This document shows, in pieces, positions 24,644 to 32,715 of a stretch of DNA of 56,753 nucleotides. This stretch comes from Treponema sp. UBA4377 (GTDB lineage Bacteria; Spirochaetota; Spirochaetia; Treponematales; Treponemataceae), in contig DGRX01000004.1 in assembly GCA_002391235.1 (NCBI GenBank), positions 1 to 56,753 of the forward strand, given 5' to 3'. The translations under genes were made by a program, and so were the position numbers. The notes beneath the pieces were generated by a model. The model had not been told where the DNA came from. It worked only from the letters and a program-made list of their open reading frames with translations, and ran no database searches. Within the stretch, counting starts at the first letter, position 1. The number at the start of each line of letters is the position of its first letter.

Positions 24644-25741
24644 TTAGTTCAAGTTCATCGTCATGATAACGTGGAAGTAATCAGACTTAGGCTCCGTTCT
24701 CATAATAGCGGCTTTGTTGGCGTCCTTAAATTCAAAGGCTATGCGCTCGGCGTTTGTCAATTTAAGCGGCTCTTCCAAGAAGCGGAAGTTAAAGGCCAAC
24801 ATTACTTCCTCGCCGTTATACTCGCAAGGAATTTCTTCGTCGGCGCTTCCCAAATCCAATTCAGGAGAGAAGATTGTAAGCTTTCCGGGAGTCAACTTGA
24901 AAATTGTTCGCAAAGAATTTTTGTCAACGTAAATGCCGATGCGGTCAAGGGCGTCAAGCAAATCCTCTTTTTGAACTTGGAACGATTTGTCCAAATCTTG
25001 AGGAATGACGCGGCGGTAGTTGGGGAATTCCCCCTCCAACAATAGTGAAGAGAATTCGTAGTTGCCGAACTTAAAGAAAATCTTTTTGTCGATGACGGCT
25101 ACAGAAATATTTCCTTCGTCGCTGGCGTGCTTCAATACGCAGTCCAAAATTTTTGTGTGAACGATGGCTGACGGAAAATCAGGAATTCCCTGGGCAAGAT
25201 TTTTTTCCGCGTATGAAAGTCGGCGGCCGTCCGTGGCGACCATAATTAAATTGTCGTCTTGCTTTTCAAAATGGACGCCAGTCATAAAGTGGCGGTTTTC
25301 GTCTTCGCTGACTGCGAATGAAGTTTGCCTAATCATTTCCTTAAGCTCTTTGGCAGGAAGCTCAAAGTAAGAGCCGTTTTGCAAAGAATTGATTTCGGGG
25401 AACTTGTCGCTGGCAATGCTCTTTAAGGTAAAGCGTCCCTTTAACGGACGAATCGTAACAGTGATGTCATTCTTTTCAAACTCAATTTGTCCCTGTGGCG
25501 CTTTAGAAATGATTTTCATAAACTTGTCGCAGTAAATCGTTGTGGATCCTTCTTCCTGAATTTCTACAGGAATTTTTGTGATGTAATCCACCATTGAGTC
25601 AGAGGCTTTTATTGTAAGCGTGTTATTTTCGGCAATTAAAAGAACATTAGAAAGAACTGAAATAGGGCTTTTGTTAGCGATAATTTCCTGAGCGATAGCC
25701 ACTTCTTTAATCATCGCGTCGCGGTCAAATTGAAACTTCAT
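24644..25741 (-). CDS. dnaN: DNA polymerase III beta sliding clamp
   Basis: A 365-residue protein of standard length with the three-domain clamp pattern. It starts MKFQFDRDAMIKEVAIAQEI, has FMTGVHFEKQDDNLIMVATDGRRLSYA near 155-180, and ends with YFHVIMTMNL, the C-terminal cleft that binds polymerase peptides. GGGAGG lies 10 bp before the ATG. It is the first gene of the operon running to the TPR gene. Confidence 0.97.
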   Translation of the reverse strand: MKFQFDRDAMIKEVAIAQEIIANKSPISVLSNVLLIAENNTLTIKASDSMVDYITKIPVEIQEEGSTTIYCDKFMKIISKAPQGQIEFEKNDITVTIRPLKGRFTLKSIASDKFPEINSLQNGSYFELPAKELKEMIRQTSFAVSEDENRHFMTGVHFEKQDDNLIMVATDGRRLSYAEKNLAQGIPDFPSAIVHTKILDCVLKHASDEGNISVAVIDKKIFFKFGNYEFSSLLLEGEFPNYRRVIPQDLDKSFQVQKEDLLDALDRIGIYVDKNSLRTIFKLTPGKLTIFSPELDLGSADEEIPCEYNGEEVMLAFNFRFLEEPLKLTNAERIAFEFKDANKAAIMRTEPKSDYFHVIMTMNLN

Positions 25742-25774
25742 TTTTAGGATCCTCCCTTAAACTTTTAGACTTCT

Positions 25775-25780
25775 ATTATA
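25775..25780 (-). promoter_or_regulatory. dnaN promoter -10
   Basis: A consensus TATAAT on the minus strand 34 bp before the dnaN ATG. The -35 region is poor, so activation or control by DnaA bound nearby is possible. Confidence 0.5.
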
Positions 25781-25789
25781 GCGCAATAC

Positions 25790-26042
25790 TTTGTTTTTGC
25801 ATAGGGTCTTGCAAATTTATTTTTTTATGGATTTTTTGTTTTTTCTTTGCTTAAAAATTGTGGAAAACTTTTAAAATTGTGGAAAAGTGTATTTTTTGTG
25901 GAAAATATTTTAATTTTTTTAACAATTCCATTTTATTTTCTTGTAAAGAATTAAAGCTTCTTTTAACTTTTCCACACTCCTTATTATTATCATTATTAAA
26001 ATTTATAAATTTAATATAATTTAAAGAATCTTAAAAATTCCT
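25790..26042. other. Candidate replication origin (oriC) between dnaN and dnaA
   Basis: This AT-rich stretch of about 250 bp has no gene. Three copies of TGTGGAAAA (reverse of the DnaA-box variant TTTTCCACA) start at 25859, 25878 and 25897, exactly 19 bp apart. A fourth box in the opposite orientation lies at 25968-25976. It is followed by CTCC and then TTA-type triplets at 25981-25998, and the sequence to 26042 is almost all A and T, a plausible unwinding element. Position next to dnaA and the local switch of gene direction support oriC. Confidence 0.8.
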
Positions 26043-27443
26043 CTACTTTTTATTTTTTATGTCTTTTATCATGTTCTTAATCGCGTTGTCCAATGTCGCG
26101 TCAATCTTTATTTGGTCTTCAATTTTTTTGCAACTGCTCATAATGGTGGAATGGTCCTTTCCTCCAAATTCGCTTCCTATTTCAGTAAATGACATTTCCG
26201 TCAATTTTCTGGCAATGTAAATAGCCACATGTCTTGGAAAGGCTATTTTTTTGCTTTGCTTTTTGCTCTTTATTTCTTGAACGGAAATCCCGTAATAATC
26301 GGCAACTATCTTTTGGATTGTGTCGATGGAAACATTTCCTCCAAGGTTTGAACTTATGCTTTCCTGCAAAAGTTGTTTGACTACATCCAGAGTCAATTCT
26401 TTGTTCATAAAGTCTGAATATCCGACAACTTTTTTAAGGGCTCCCTCAAGGTCTCTGACATCGCTCTCTATGTTGGCGGCAATAAAGTCGATTATTTCGT
26501 CGTTTAAAGTTCTGTCCATTAATGAAAGCTTTTTTAAGAGAATGGCTTTTCTTGTTTCATAATTTGGAGGCTGCATGTCTATGCAAACGCCGTTGCTGAA
26601 CCTTGTTCTAAGGCGTTCCTTTATTCCCTTAAGCTCGTTTATAGGACGGTCGCAAGTGAATACCATTTGCCCTTGTTTTTGGTATAGGGCTTCAAAAATG
26701 TAGAAAACTTCGTCTTGAATTCCTTCTTTTCCTTCCAAAAAATAAATGTCGTCCAGCAAAAAAACGTCAACGTTTCTAAATTTGTTTTTAAATTTTTGAG
26801 GAGACTGTTTTTGGAGTGAATCGGTAAATTCATTCATAAGGGATTCTGTATTTATGTATGATATTTTTATTTTTCCCTTTTTGGCGTTGTAAATATAATT
26901 TCCTATTGATTGCATAAGGTGGGTTTTTCCCAAACCGCTTCCGCCATACAAAAGGATAGGATTGTATTTTTTTCCAGGATTTTTTGCGGCGGCCATCGAA
27001 GCTTGATAGGCGTACATGTTGTTGTCGCCAGGGACAAAGGTTTCAAACGTAAAGTTTTCGCTAAGATCAGGATGTTTTTTTATTTCCTCTTCCGAGTTTT
27101 TTTCAGAGGAAGAGGGTTTTTCAGACTTTTTAGAGGACTTTTCCTCTTCCTTTTTGTTGTCTTCGCTTAAAACGCTTGTGTTTTTTACTGAAAATTTAAT
27201 TTCTATGTCTATTCCGCTAATTTCTTTGATTTTGCTTTTAATTGTTTTGATGTTTCCCCTTTCTATCATTTGGGAAAGCATAAAATCACTGGCAACGGCG
27301 GCGGTGATTTCGTTCCCTTGGTCGCTTACGTATTCAAGGTTGAACCAAAGGTTGAACTCGTTTTCCCGGCCGTTTTCCTTGTATTGGTTTCTAAGCTGGT
27401 TTAAGGCTTCCACCCATATTTCTTTATAATTGTTGTCGCTCAT
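26043..27443 (-). CDS. dnaA: Chromosomal replication initiator DnaA
   Basis: This 466-residue protein has the four DnaA domains. These are the N-terminal interaction domain (about 1-85), a Lys/Glu/Ser-rich linker (about 95-135), and the AAA+ domain with Walker A GGSGLGKTH near 168, Walker B FLLDDI near 230 and sensor segment SDVRDLEGALKKV. Domain IV ends with GSEFGGKDHSTIMSSCKKIE, the DnaA-box recognition helix. It binds ATP and melts oriC. It is divergent from gyrB. Confidence 0.98.
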   Translation of the reverse strand: MSDNNYKEIWVEALNQLRNQYKENGRENEFNLWFNLEYVSDQGNEITAAVASDFMLSQMIERGNIKTIKSKIKEISGIDIEIKFSVKNTSVLSEDNKKEEEKSSKKSEKPSSSEKNSEEEIKKHPDLSENFTFETFVPGDNNMYAYQASMAAAKNPGKKYNPILLYGGSGLGKTHLMQSIGNYIYNAKKGKIKISYINTESLMNEFTDSLQKQSPQKFKNKFRNVDVFLLDDIYFLEGKEGIQDEVFYIFEALYQKQGQMVFTCDRPINELKGIKERLRTRFSNGVCIDMQPPNYETRKAILLKKLSLMDRTLNDEIIDFIAANIESDVRDLEGALKKVVGYSDFMNKELTLDVVKQLLQESISSNLGGNVSIDTIQKIVADYYGISVQEIKSKKQSKKIAFPRHVAIYIARKLTEMSFTEIGSEFGGKDHSTIMSSCKKIEDQIKIDATLDNAIKNMIKDIKNKK

Positions 27444-27462
27444 GTTTCACCCTATTCAGTCC

Positions 27463-27492
27463 ATTATAAACTTACTTTACTTTTTTTTTCAA
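27463..27492 (-). promoter_or_regulatory. dnaA promoter
   Basis: TTGAAA (27487-27492), 18-bp spacer and TATAAT (27463-27468) on the minus strand, 20 bp before the dnaA ATG. It overlaps the divergent gyrB promoter, so the two may compete. Confidence 0.65.
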
Positions 27493-27504
27493 TACTAGTA
27501 TAAT
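27476..27504 (+). promoter_or_regulatory. gyrB promoter
   Basis: TTTACT (27476-27481), 17-bp spacer and TATAAT (27499-27504) on the plus strand, about 50 bp before the gyrB ATG. Its -35 and spacer overlap the dnaA promoter. Confidence 0.6.
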
Positions 27505-27554
27505 AAAATGATTGTCTTTTTTCTATTTTAAATTAGTTTTATAGGGAATAAAAA

Positions 27555-29492
27555 ATGAGCGAAAATTATTCAGCCGGCAACATTCAAGTCCTTAAAGGAT
27601 TGGAGGCTGTCCGAAAGCGCCCAGGCATGTACATTGGTTCTACCGGACCAAACGGCCTTCACCACTTGGTTTACGAAGTCGTTGACAACTCCATCGACGA
27701 AGCGATGGCCGGTTTTTGCGACACAATCACGGTCGCGCTGGAGAAAGACGACATTTGCCGCGTAGAGGACAACGGACGCGGAATTCCTGTTGACATACAC
27801 CCGACGGAACATATCAGCGCCTTGGAATTGGTTTTGACCAAGCTTCACGCCGGCGGAAAATTCAACAAGGACAACTACAAGGTTTCAGGCGGCTTGCACG
27901 GCGTAGGCGTTTCTTGCGTCAACGCGCTTTCCACTTGGATGGAAGCGGTTGTAGAGCGCGACGGAAAAAAGTACCAGCAAAAGTACAGCATAGGAAAGCC
28001 CACTACAAAGGTTGAAGAATTGGGACCCAGCGACCGACACGGAACGACAATCCGCTGGAAGGCCGACAAGACTATTTTCCAGGAAACCACGACATACAAC
28101 TTTGACGTTTTGGCCAAGCGCCTTAGAGAGCTTGCCTTTTTGAACAACGGCATAACGATCATTTTCCGCGACGAGCGCTTGGAAGAGCCAAAGGAAGCCG
28201 TCTACAAGTTTGAGGGCGGCATCACCCAGTACGTCAAGGAAATGAACCAAAAGACTACTTCTAAGTTCTACCTTCCCGAAAATCCGATTTACATTACCGG
28301 CGAGCGCGACAACGTCATAACCGAATGCGCCTTCCAGTACAACTCAGGCTACTCTTCAAGCATAAACACTTACGTAAACGACATCAACACCCGCGAGGGC
28401 GGAACCCACCTTGACGGCTTTAAGAACGCCATAAACTTTGTCTTGAACAAATTCCTTGACTCAAACGACAAGTTCAAAAAGCGCCTTGAAAAAGCCGACA
28501 AGGACGAAAAGCTCCGCATAGAGGACATACTTTCGGGAATCGTTCTTGTTGTTTCAATGAAAGTGCCTGAACCTGAGTTTGAAGGCCAGACCAAGGAAAA
28601 GCTTGGCAACACCGAAGTTCGAACGATTGTTGACGCTCTTGTAAAAGAAAAACTAACTCTCTTTTTTGAGCAAAACCCCAGCGTTTTGGAAGCGCTTTTG
28701 GACAAGGCCTTGGCGGAAGCCACCGCCCGCATCGCGGCCAAAAAGGCCAAGGATGCCAGCCGCAAAAAGTCTTTGTCGGACGGCTTTGGCTTGCCCGAAA
28801 AGCTTTCCGACTGCTCGCTCAAAGACCCCGAAATGTGCGAAGTCTACATAGTCGAGGGAGACTCGGCGGGCGGCTCCGCAAAGAAAGGACGCGACCCAAA
28901 AATCCAAGCCATTTTGCCGCTTTGGGGAAAGATGCTCAACGTTGAGAAAGTCCGCCCTGAAAAAGTTATGAACAACGACAAGCTGGAGCCTGTAATCGCA
29001 AGCCTTGGCGCCGGCTTTGGAAAAGACTTTAACATTGAAAAGCTGCGCTACCATAAAATCATCATCATGGCCGATGCCGATGTTGACGGAAGCCACATCC
29101 GCACTCTGCTTTTGACTTTCTTCTTCCGCTATATGCCGCAGCTTATAGAAAAAGGCTACGTCTACCTTGCCATGCCGCCGCTCTTTAAGGTGCAGCTTGG
29201 AAAGAAGGAGCCCGTTTACTGCTACTCCGACCAGGAGCGCGACGACGCTTTGGCGGCCTTGGGCGACCAGCGCGAAAAGGCGGACGTCCAGCGCTACAAG
29301 GGTCTTGGCGAAATGGACGGAAAGCAGCTTTGGGAAACGACGATGGATCCCGCCCGCCGAAAGATGCGCGTGGTCACGATTCCCGACGCGGAAGCCGCCG
29401 ATAAAATCTTCAGCGTTTGCATGGGAGAGGAAGTCGAGCCCCGCCGCGAATTCATCGAAAGCAATTCCAGCTACGCCAATTTGGATATATAA
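27555..29492 (+). CDS. gyrB: DNA gyrase subunit B
   Basis: This 645-residue protein is of the usual short type without the enterobacterial insertion. The GHKL ATPase domain shows VYEVVDNSIDEAMAG, VEDNGRGIPVDIH and GGLHGVGVSCVNAL. The Toprim domain shows VEGDSAGGSAKKGRD near 425 and the acidic ADADVDGSHIRTLLL near 500. The segment reads ILPLWGKMLNVEK, with Trp where many gyrases have Arg or Lys. It supplies ATP hydrolysis for negative supercoiling and is followed by gyrA after 17 bp. Confidence 0.98.
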   Translation: MSENYSAGNIQVLKGLEAVRKRPGMYIGSTGPNGLHHLVYEVVDNSIDEAMAGFCDTITVALEKDDICRVEDNGRGIPVDIHPTEHISALELVLTKLHAGGKFNKDNYKVSGGLHGVGVSCVNALSTWMEAVVERDGKKYQQKYSIGKPTTKVEELGPSDRHGTTIRWKADKTIFQETTTYNFDVLAKRLRELAFLNNGITIIFRDERLEEPKEAVYKFEGGITQYVKEMNQKTTSKFYLPENPIYITGERDNVITECAFQYNSGYSSSINTYVNDINTREGGTHLDGFKNAINFVLNKFLDSNDKFKKRLEKADKDEKLRIEDILSGIVLVVSMKVPEPEFEGQTKEKLGNTEVRTIVDALVKEKLTLFFEQNPSVLEALLDKALAEATARIAAKKAKDASRKKSLSDGFGLPEKLSDCSLKDPEMCEVYIVEGDSAGGSAKKGRDPKIQAILPLWGKMLNVEKVRPEKVMNNDKLEPVIASLGAGFGKDFNIEKLRYHKIIIMADADVDGSHIRTLLLTFFFRYMPQLIEKGYVYLAMPPLFKVQLGKKEPVYCYSDQERDDALAALGDQREKADVQRYKGLGEMDGKQLWETTMDPARRKMRVVTIPDAEAADKIFSVCMGEEVEPRREFIESNSSYANLDI

Positions 29493-29509
29493 AAGATTAG
29501 GAAAGAGAT

Positions 29510-32038
29510 ATGGAAGAAATCAAAACGCCTGAGGGCGGAACGGTAATACAAATTCCGATTGAGGACGAAGTTAAAAAAGCTTACATCGACTATTCGATGT
29601 CGGTAATCGTCCAACGAGCCTTGCCTGACGTTCGCGACGGCCTTAAGCCCGTTCACCGCAGAATCATGTACGCGATGGACAAGCTTAACCTTACTTCTGG
29701 CGGAAAGACAAAAAAATGCGCGCAAATCGTCGGCGAAGTTTTGGGCCACTACCACCCGCACGGAGACATGTCGGTTTACGACGCCTTGGTGCGCCTTGGA
29801 CAAGACTTCGCGCAGCGTTACACGACCGTAACTCCGCAAGGAAACTTTGGTACTATTGCCGGAGACCCGGCCGCCGCCTACCGTTATACCGAGGCCAAGA
29901 TGTCAAAGATCACCGAAGAGATGGTGGCCGACATCAGCAAGAACACGGTTGACATGCTGCCCAACTTTGACGACACTACAGTTGAGCCTTCGGTTCTTCC
30001 GGCATCCTTTCCATTCCTTCTTTGCAACGGAACGACCGGCATCGCGGTTGGAATGGCCACCAACATGCCCAGCCACAACTTAAGGGAAGTGGCGGCGGCC
30101 ATCGCGGCCTACATCGACAACCCGGAAATTTCCATCGACGAGCTTTGCCGCTACATAAAGGGACCCGACTTTCCTACCGGCGGCGTAATCTACGGCCGCG
30201 ACGGAATCAAAAAAGCCTACAAGACAGGCCGCGGCAAAATCACGATCCGCTCAAAATTTATGGTCGAGACCGACAAGCACGGCCGCGAGTCGATTGTCTT
30301 TACAGAAGTTCCCTACGGAATAAACACGACCAACATAATCCGCCGAATAAAGGAGCTTGTCCGCGACAAGCAGATAGAAGGAATTTCCGGCGCCAACGAC
30401 GAGTCTTCCGACCGCTCCGGAATGCGCCTTGTGGTTGACCTAAAACGCGGCGCCGTGACAAAACTGGTCTTGAACCAGCTTTTTGCCAAGACCGACTTGC
30501 AGTCAAACTTTGGAGTAATCAACTTGGCTCTTGTTCCGCAAGTTTTGGAAAACGGCGGAAACCGCTACGAAGAGCCGGGCATGCTCACGCTTCCCAAGAC
30601 TTATCTAAAGCCGGAAGTGTTGACGCTAAAGCAGCTGATCCAGCACTTTGTAAACCACCGCGACGAGGTCATCACCCGCCGCACGATTTACGACCTAAAA
30701 GTGGCCAAGCACAGAATGCACATCTTGCAGGCGCTCATCACGGCCATCAACAACATTGACGAAGTGATTAAAATCATCAAGGAAAGCCGCGACACGGAAG
30801 CCGCCAAGCTTGCCCTTGAAAAGCGCTTTGACTTTGACGACGAGCAGGCGCAGGCCATCGTGGACATGCAGCTTAAGCGCCTTACGCATCTTCAAATAGA
30901 AGACTTGCAAAAAGAGATTAGGGAACTGCAGGCCCTTATTGACCATTTGGAAGATTTGCTCGCCCACCATGAAAAAATACTTTCCCTCATAAAAGACGAA
31001 ACTAACAAGCTGGCCGAAAAATACGGCGACGACCGCAAGACGGAAATCGTAAGCGACGAGGTTGACCAAATCAACGTCGAAGACTTGATAAAAGAAGAAG
31101 ACATGGTCGTTATGATTTCAAAGCTTGGCTACGTAAAGCGCGCTTCCGTCACCAGCTACAAAAAGCAGGGCAGGGGAGGAACCGGAAGCAACAGCACGGC
31201 GCTCATCGAGGACGACTACGTGAACCACTTGTTCATCGGAAGCACCCATGACTACATCTTGTTCGTTTCAAACTTGGGCCGCGCCTATTGGATCAAGGTT
31301 CACGAAATTCCCGAAATGTCAAAGAACAGCCGCGGAACCCACATCAAGAGCTTGATAGCGATTGGCGCCGACGAAGAAATCACGACGGTCGTTCCGCTTA
31401 AGGAATTCTCCGACGACACTTACTTGTTCATGACGACGGCCAGCGGCGTGGTGAAGAAAGTCCAGACCAGCGAATTTGCCAACGCCCGCGTAAAGGGCAT
31501 CATCGGCCTTAAACTTAAGGAAGGCGACAAATTGGTAAGCGCCATTCCGACAGCCGGCTCGTCGGACATCTTCTTGATTTCCCGCAACGGAAAGGCCTTG
31601 CGCTTTAGCGAAGCCGACGTCCGCGAGATGGGCCGCGCCAGCTGCGGCATTAAGGGCATGAAGCTTAGCGAAGGCGACGAAGTTAGCGGAGCCATTACCT
31701 ATACCGAAGGCGAAAGCATTTTGCTTTTGACCGAGAAGGGCTACGGAAAGAGAGTCGCCTTTGAGGACTTTAAGCCTCACGGACGCGGTACCGGCGGACA
31801 AAAGATTTTTGGCAACACCGGCGAGCGCGGCGAAATCATCGGCTTGCTTTCTGTCAAGGACAGCGAGGAAATTGTCTGCATGACCAGCCAAGGAAAAACC
31901 TTGCGCGTCAGCGTCAATACGATCAACCAGCAAGGAGCCGGCTCGACCGGCGTTAAGGTTGTCAAGATTTCCGACCCGGACTTTTTGGTCGGCGTGGACA
32001 AGATTCCGCAGGACGAGGAAACCGAGCAAAAGAAGTAG
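29510..32038 (+). CDS. gyrA: DNA gyrase subunit A
   Basis: This 842-residue protein has the DNA breakage-reunion domain with catalytic Tyr126 in AAYRYTEAKM. The quinolone-resistance region HPHGDMSVYDALV has Met87 at the place of E. coli Ser83. The C-terminal beta-pinwheel contains the GyrA box QGRGGTGS near 548, which identifies gyrase rather than topoisomerase IV. It works with GyrB as an A2B2 enzyme. Confidence 0.98.
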   Translation: MEEIKTPEGGTVIQIPIEDEVKKAYIDYSMSVIVQRALPDVRDGLKPVHRRIMYAMDKLNLTSGGKTKKCAQIVGEVLGHYHPHGDMSVYDALVRLGQDFAQRYTTVTPQGNFGTIAGDPAAAYRYTEAKMSKITEEMVADISKNTVDMLPNFDDTTVEPSVLPASFPFLLCNGTTGIAVGMATNMPSHNLREVAAAIAAYIDNPEISIDELCRYIKGPDFPTGGVIYGRDGIKKAYKTGRGKITIRSKFMVETDKHGRESIVFTEVPYGINTTNIIRRIKELVRDKQIEGISGANDESSDRSGMRLVVDLKRGAVTKLVLNQLFAKTDLQSNFGVINLALVPQVLENGGNRYEEPGMLTLPKTYLKPEVLTLKQLIQHFVNHRDEVITRRTIYDLKVAKHRMHILQALITAINNIDEVIKIIKESRDTEAAKLALEKRFDFDDEQAQAIVDMQLKRLTHLQIEDLQKEIRELQALIDHLEDLLAHHEKILSLIKDETNKLAEKYGDDRKTEIVSDEVDQINVEDLIKEEDMVVMISKLGYVKRASVTSYKKQGRGGTGSNSTALIEDDYVNHLFIGSTHDYILFVSNLGRAYWIKVHEIPEMSKNSRGTHIKSLIAIGADEEITTVVPLKEFSDDTYLFMTTASGVVKKVQTSEFANARVKGIIGLKLKEGDKLVSAIPTAGSSDIFLISRNGKALRFSEADVREMGRASCGIKGMKLSEGDEVSGAITYTEGESILLLTEKGYGKRVAFEDFKPHGRGTGGQKIFGNTGERGEIIGLLSVKDSEEIVCMTSQGKTLRVSVNTINQQGAGSTGVKVVKISDPDFLVGVDKIPQDEETEQKK

Positions 32039-32060
32039 GGATAGCCCAATAAATAACTTA

Positions 32061-32101
32061 TTATAATATAAAGAATTATATACTAATTCTTTATATTATA
32101 A
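32061..32101. repeat. AT-only perfect inverted repeat after gyrA
   Basis: TTATAATATAAAGAATT (32061-32077) and its exact reverse complement (32085-32101) flank a 7-base loop. It lies 22 bp after the gyrA stop. No T-tract follows, so it is a weak terminator at best. Confidence 0.8.
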
Positions 32102-32166
32102 GTAAATAAAACGGTTAAAGACAGAAAAAAATTATTTATGAAATTTTTGTTATTTTTATCAAAAAT

Positions 32167-32195
32167 TTGCTGACAAAAAATTTTTTTTGTAATAT
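32167..32195 (+). promoter_or_regulatory. Promoter of a candidate small RNA
   Basis: TTGCTG (32167-32172), a 17-bp spacer of mainly A and T runs, and TAATAT (32190-32195). No open reading frame follows before the terminator at 32251. Confidence 0.65.
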
Positions 32196-32201
32196 ACTAA
32201 C

Positions 32202-32276
32202 AACTGAGGGGAAGCAGATTCGTCTGCCAGAATAAAACACATCAGGCATACCAGGGACTTGCTCCCTGGTTTTTTT
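32202..32276 (+). ncRNA. Candidate small RNA of about 75 nt
   Basis: It is bounded by the promoter above and a strong terminator (CCAGGGA-CTTGC-TCCCTGG with seven T, 32251-32276). The body holds a UUCG-capped hairpin GCAGA-TTCG-TCTGC. The outer bases GGCAT and ATGCC extend the terminator stem. It matches no RNA family I know; SRP RNA and tmRNA signatures are absent. A short peptide from it is unlikely because no ribosome site is seen. Confidence 0.55.
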
Positions 32277-32285
32277 ATGCCCTTG

Positions 32286-32301
32286 TGTTTCACGTGAAAC
32301 A
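32286..32301. promoter_or_regulatory. parS: parS site 1
   Basis: An exact TGTTTCACGTGAAACA, the 16-bp ParB-binding consensus of bacterial chromosomes. Confidence 0.93.
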
Positions 32302-32340
32302 CAGTAAGAAATCTAGAGTCAACAAAGCTTCCACACTTTA

Positions 32341-32358
32341 CACAAGTTTTCCACAATG
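32341..32358. repeat. DnaA-box repeat, copy 1
   Basis: CACAAGTTTTCCACAATG, containing TTTTCCACA. An identical 18-mer lies at 32530-32547. Confidence 0.75.
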
Positions 32359-32397
32359 GTGGAAATGCGCTGTTTTTTAGTGGGGAAGGGGATTTTA

Positions 32398-32413
32398 TGT
32401 TTCACGTGAAACA
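32398..32413. promoter_or_regulatory. parS: parS site 2
   Basis: A second exact 16-bp parS, 112 bp from the first. Confidence 0.93.
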
Positions 32414-32470
32414 CTTTGCTTTCTCACCGCATTTCTTTCTTTTTTCAATGTCTAAGAAAATGACGTTTCT

Positions 32471-32486
32471 TGTTTCACGTGAAACA
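32471..32486. promoter_or_regulatory. parS: parS site 3
   Basis: A third exact 16-bp parS, 73 bp from the second. parA and parB are not in the window. Confidence 0.93.
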
Positions 32487-32529
32487 AAGGCCGTCTGCTT
32501 TTTTCAGTAGCGTCACTTTTCACATAATT

Positions 32530-32547
32530 CACAAGTTTTCCACAATG
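32530..32547. repeat. DnaA-box repeat, copy 2
   Basis: Identical to the 18-mer at 32341-32358, in the same orientation. Confidence 0.75.
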
Positions 32548-32580
32548 ACAGAGAAATTTGTGGCAATTTAAGACGAGCTC

Positions 32581-32636
32581 AAAACTAACAAACGTTCGTA
32601 AATGAAAAGCAGAACGAATGGTTGTTAGTTTTTTTT
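32581..32636 (+). terminator. Long hairpin with T-tract
   Basis: Arms 32581-32598 and 32615-32632 pair at 15 of 18 positions and are followed by T to 32636. No clear upstream transcript was found; it may end read-through from the gyrA side. Confidence 0.5.
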
Positions 32637-32656
32637 GTTGCAGCTGGACATAAAAA

Positions 32657-32684
32657 AAGCCCGCCAAAAAGGCGGGCAAAAAAC
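32657..32684 (-). terminator. Terminator of the two-repeat secreted protein gene
   Basis: GCCCGCC-AAAAA-GGCGGGC (32659-32677) with T-tracts on both strands, about 40 bp after the minus-strand stop. It works in either direction. Confidence 0.85.
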
Positions 32685-32715
32685 GTTGCGTTAAGGTTGC
32701 GGCAAAACTTGCGTT

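Noticed and set aside
25790..26042. Small genes in the dnaN-dnaA gap
   Set aside because: AT-only sequence without ribosome sites; the box pattern explains it better as origin DNA.
32202..32276. SRP RNA or tmRNA
   Set aside because: The conserved SRP apical motif and the tmRNA tRNA-like ends are absent, and the length is too short.
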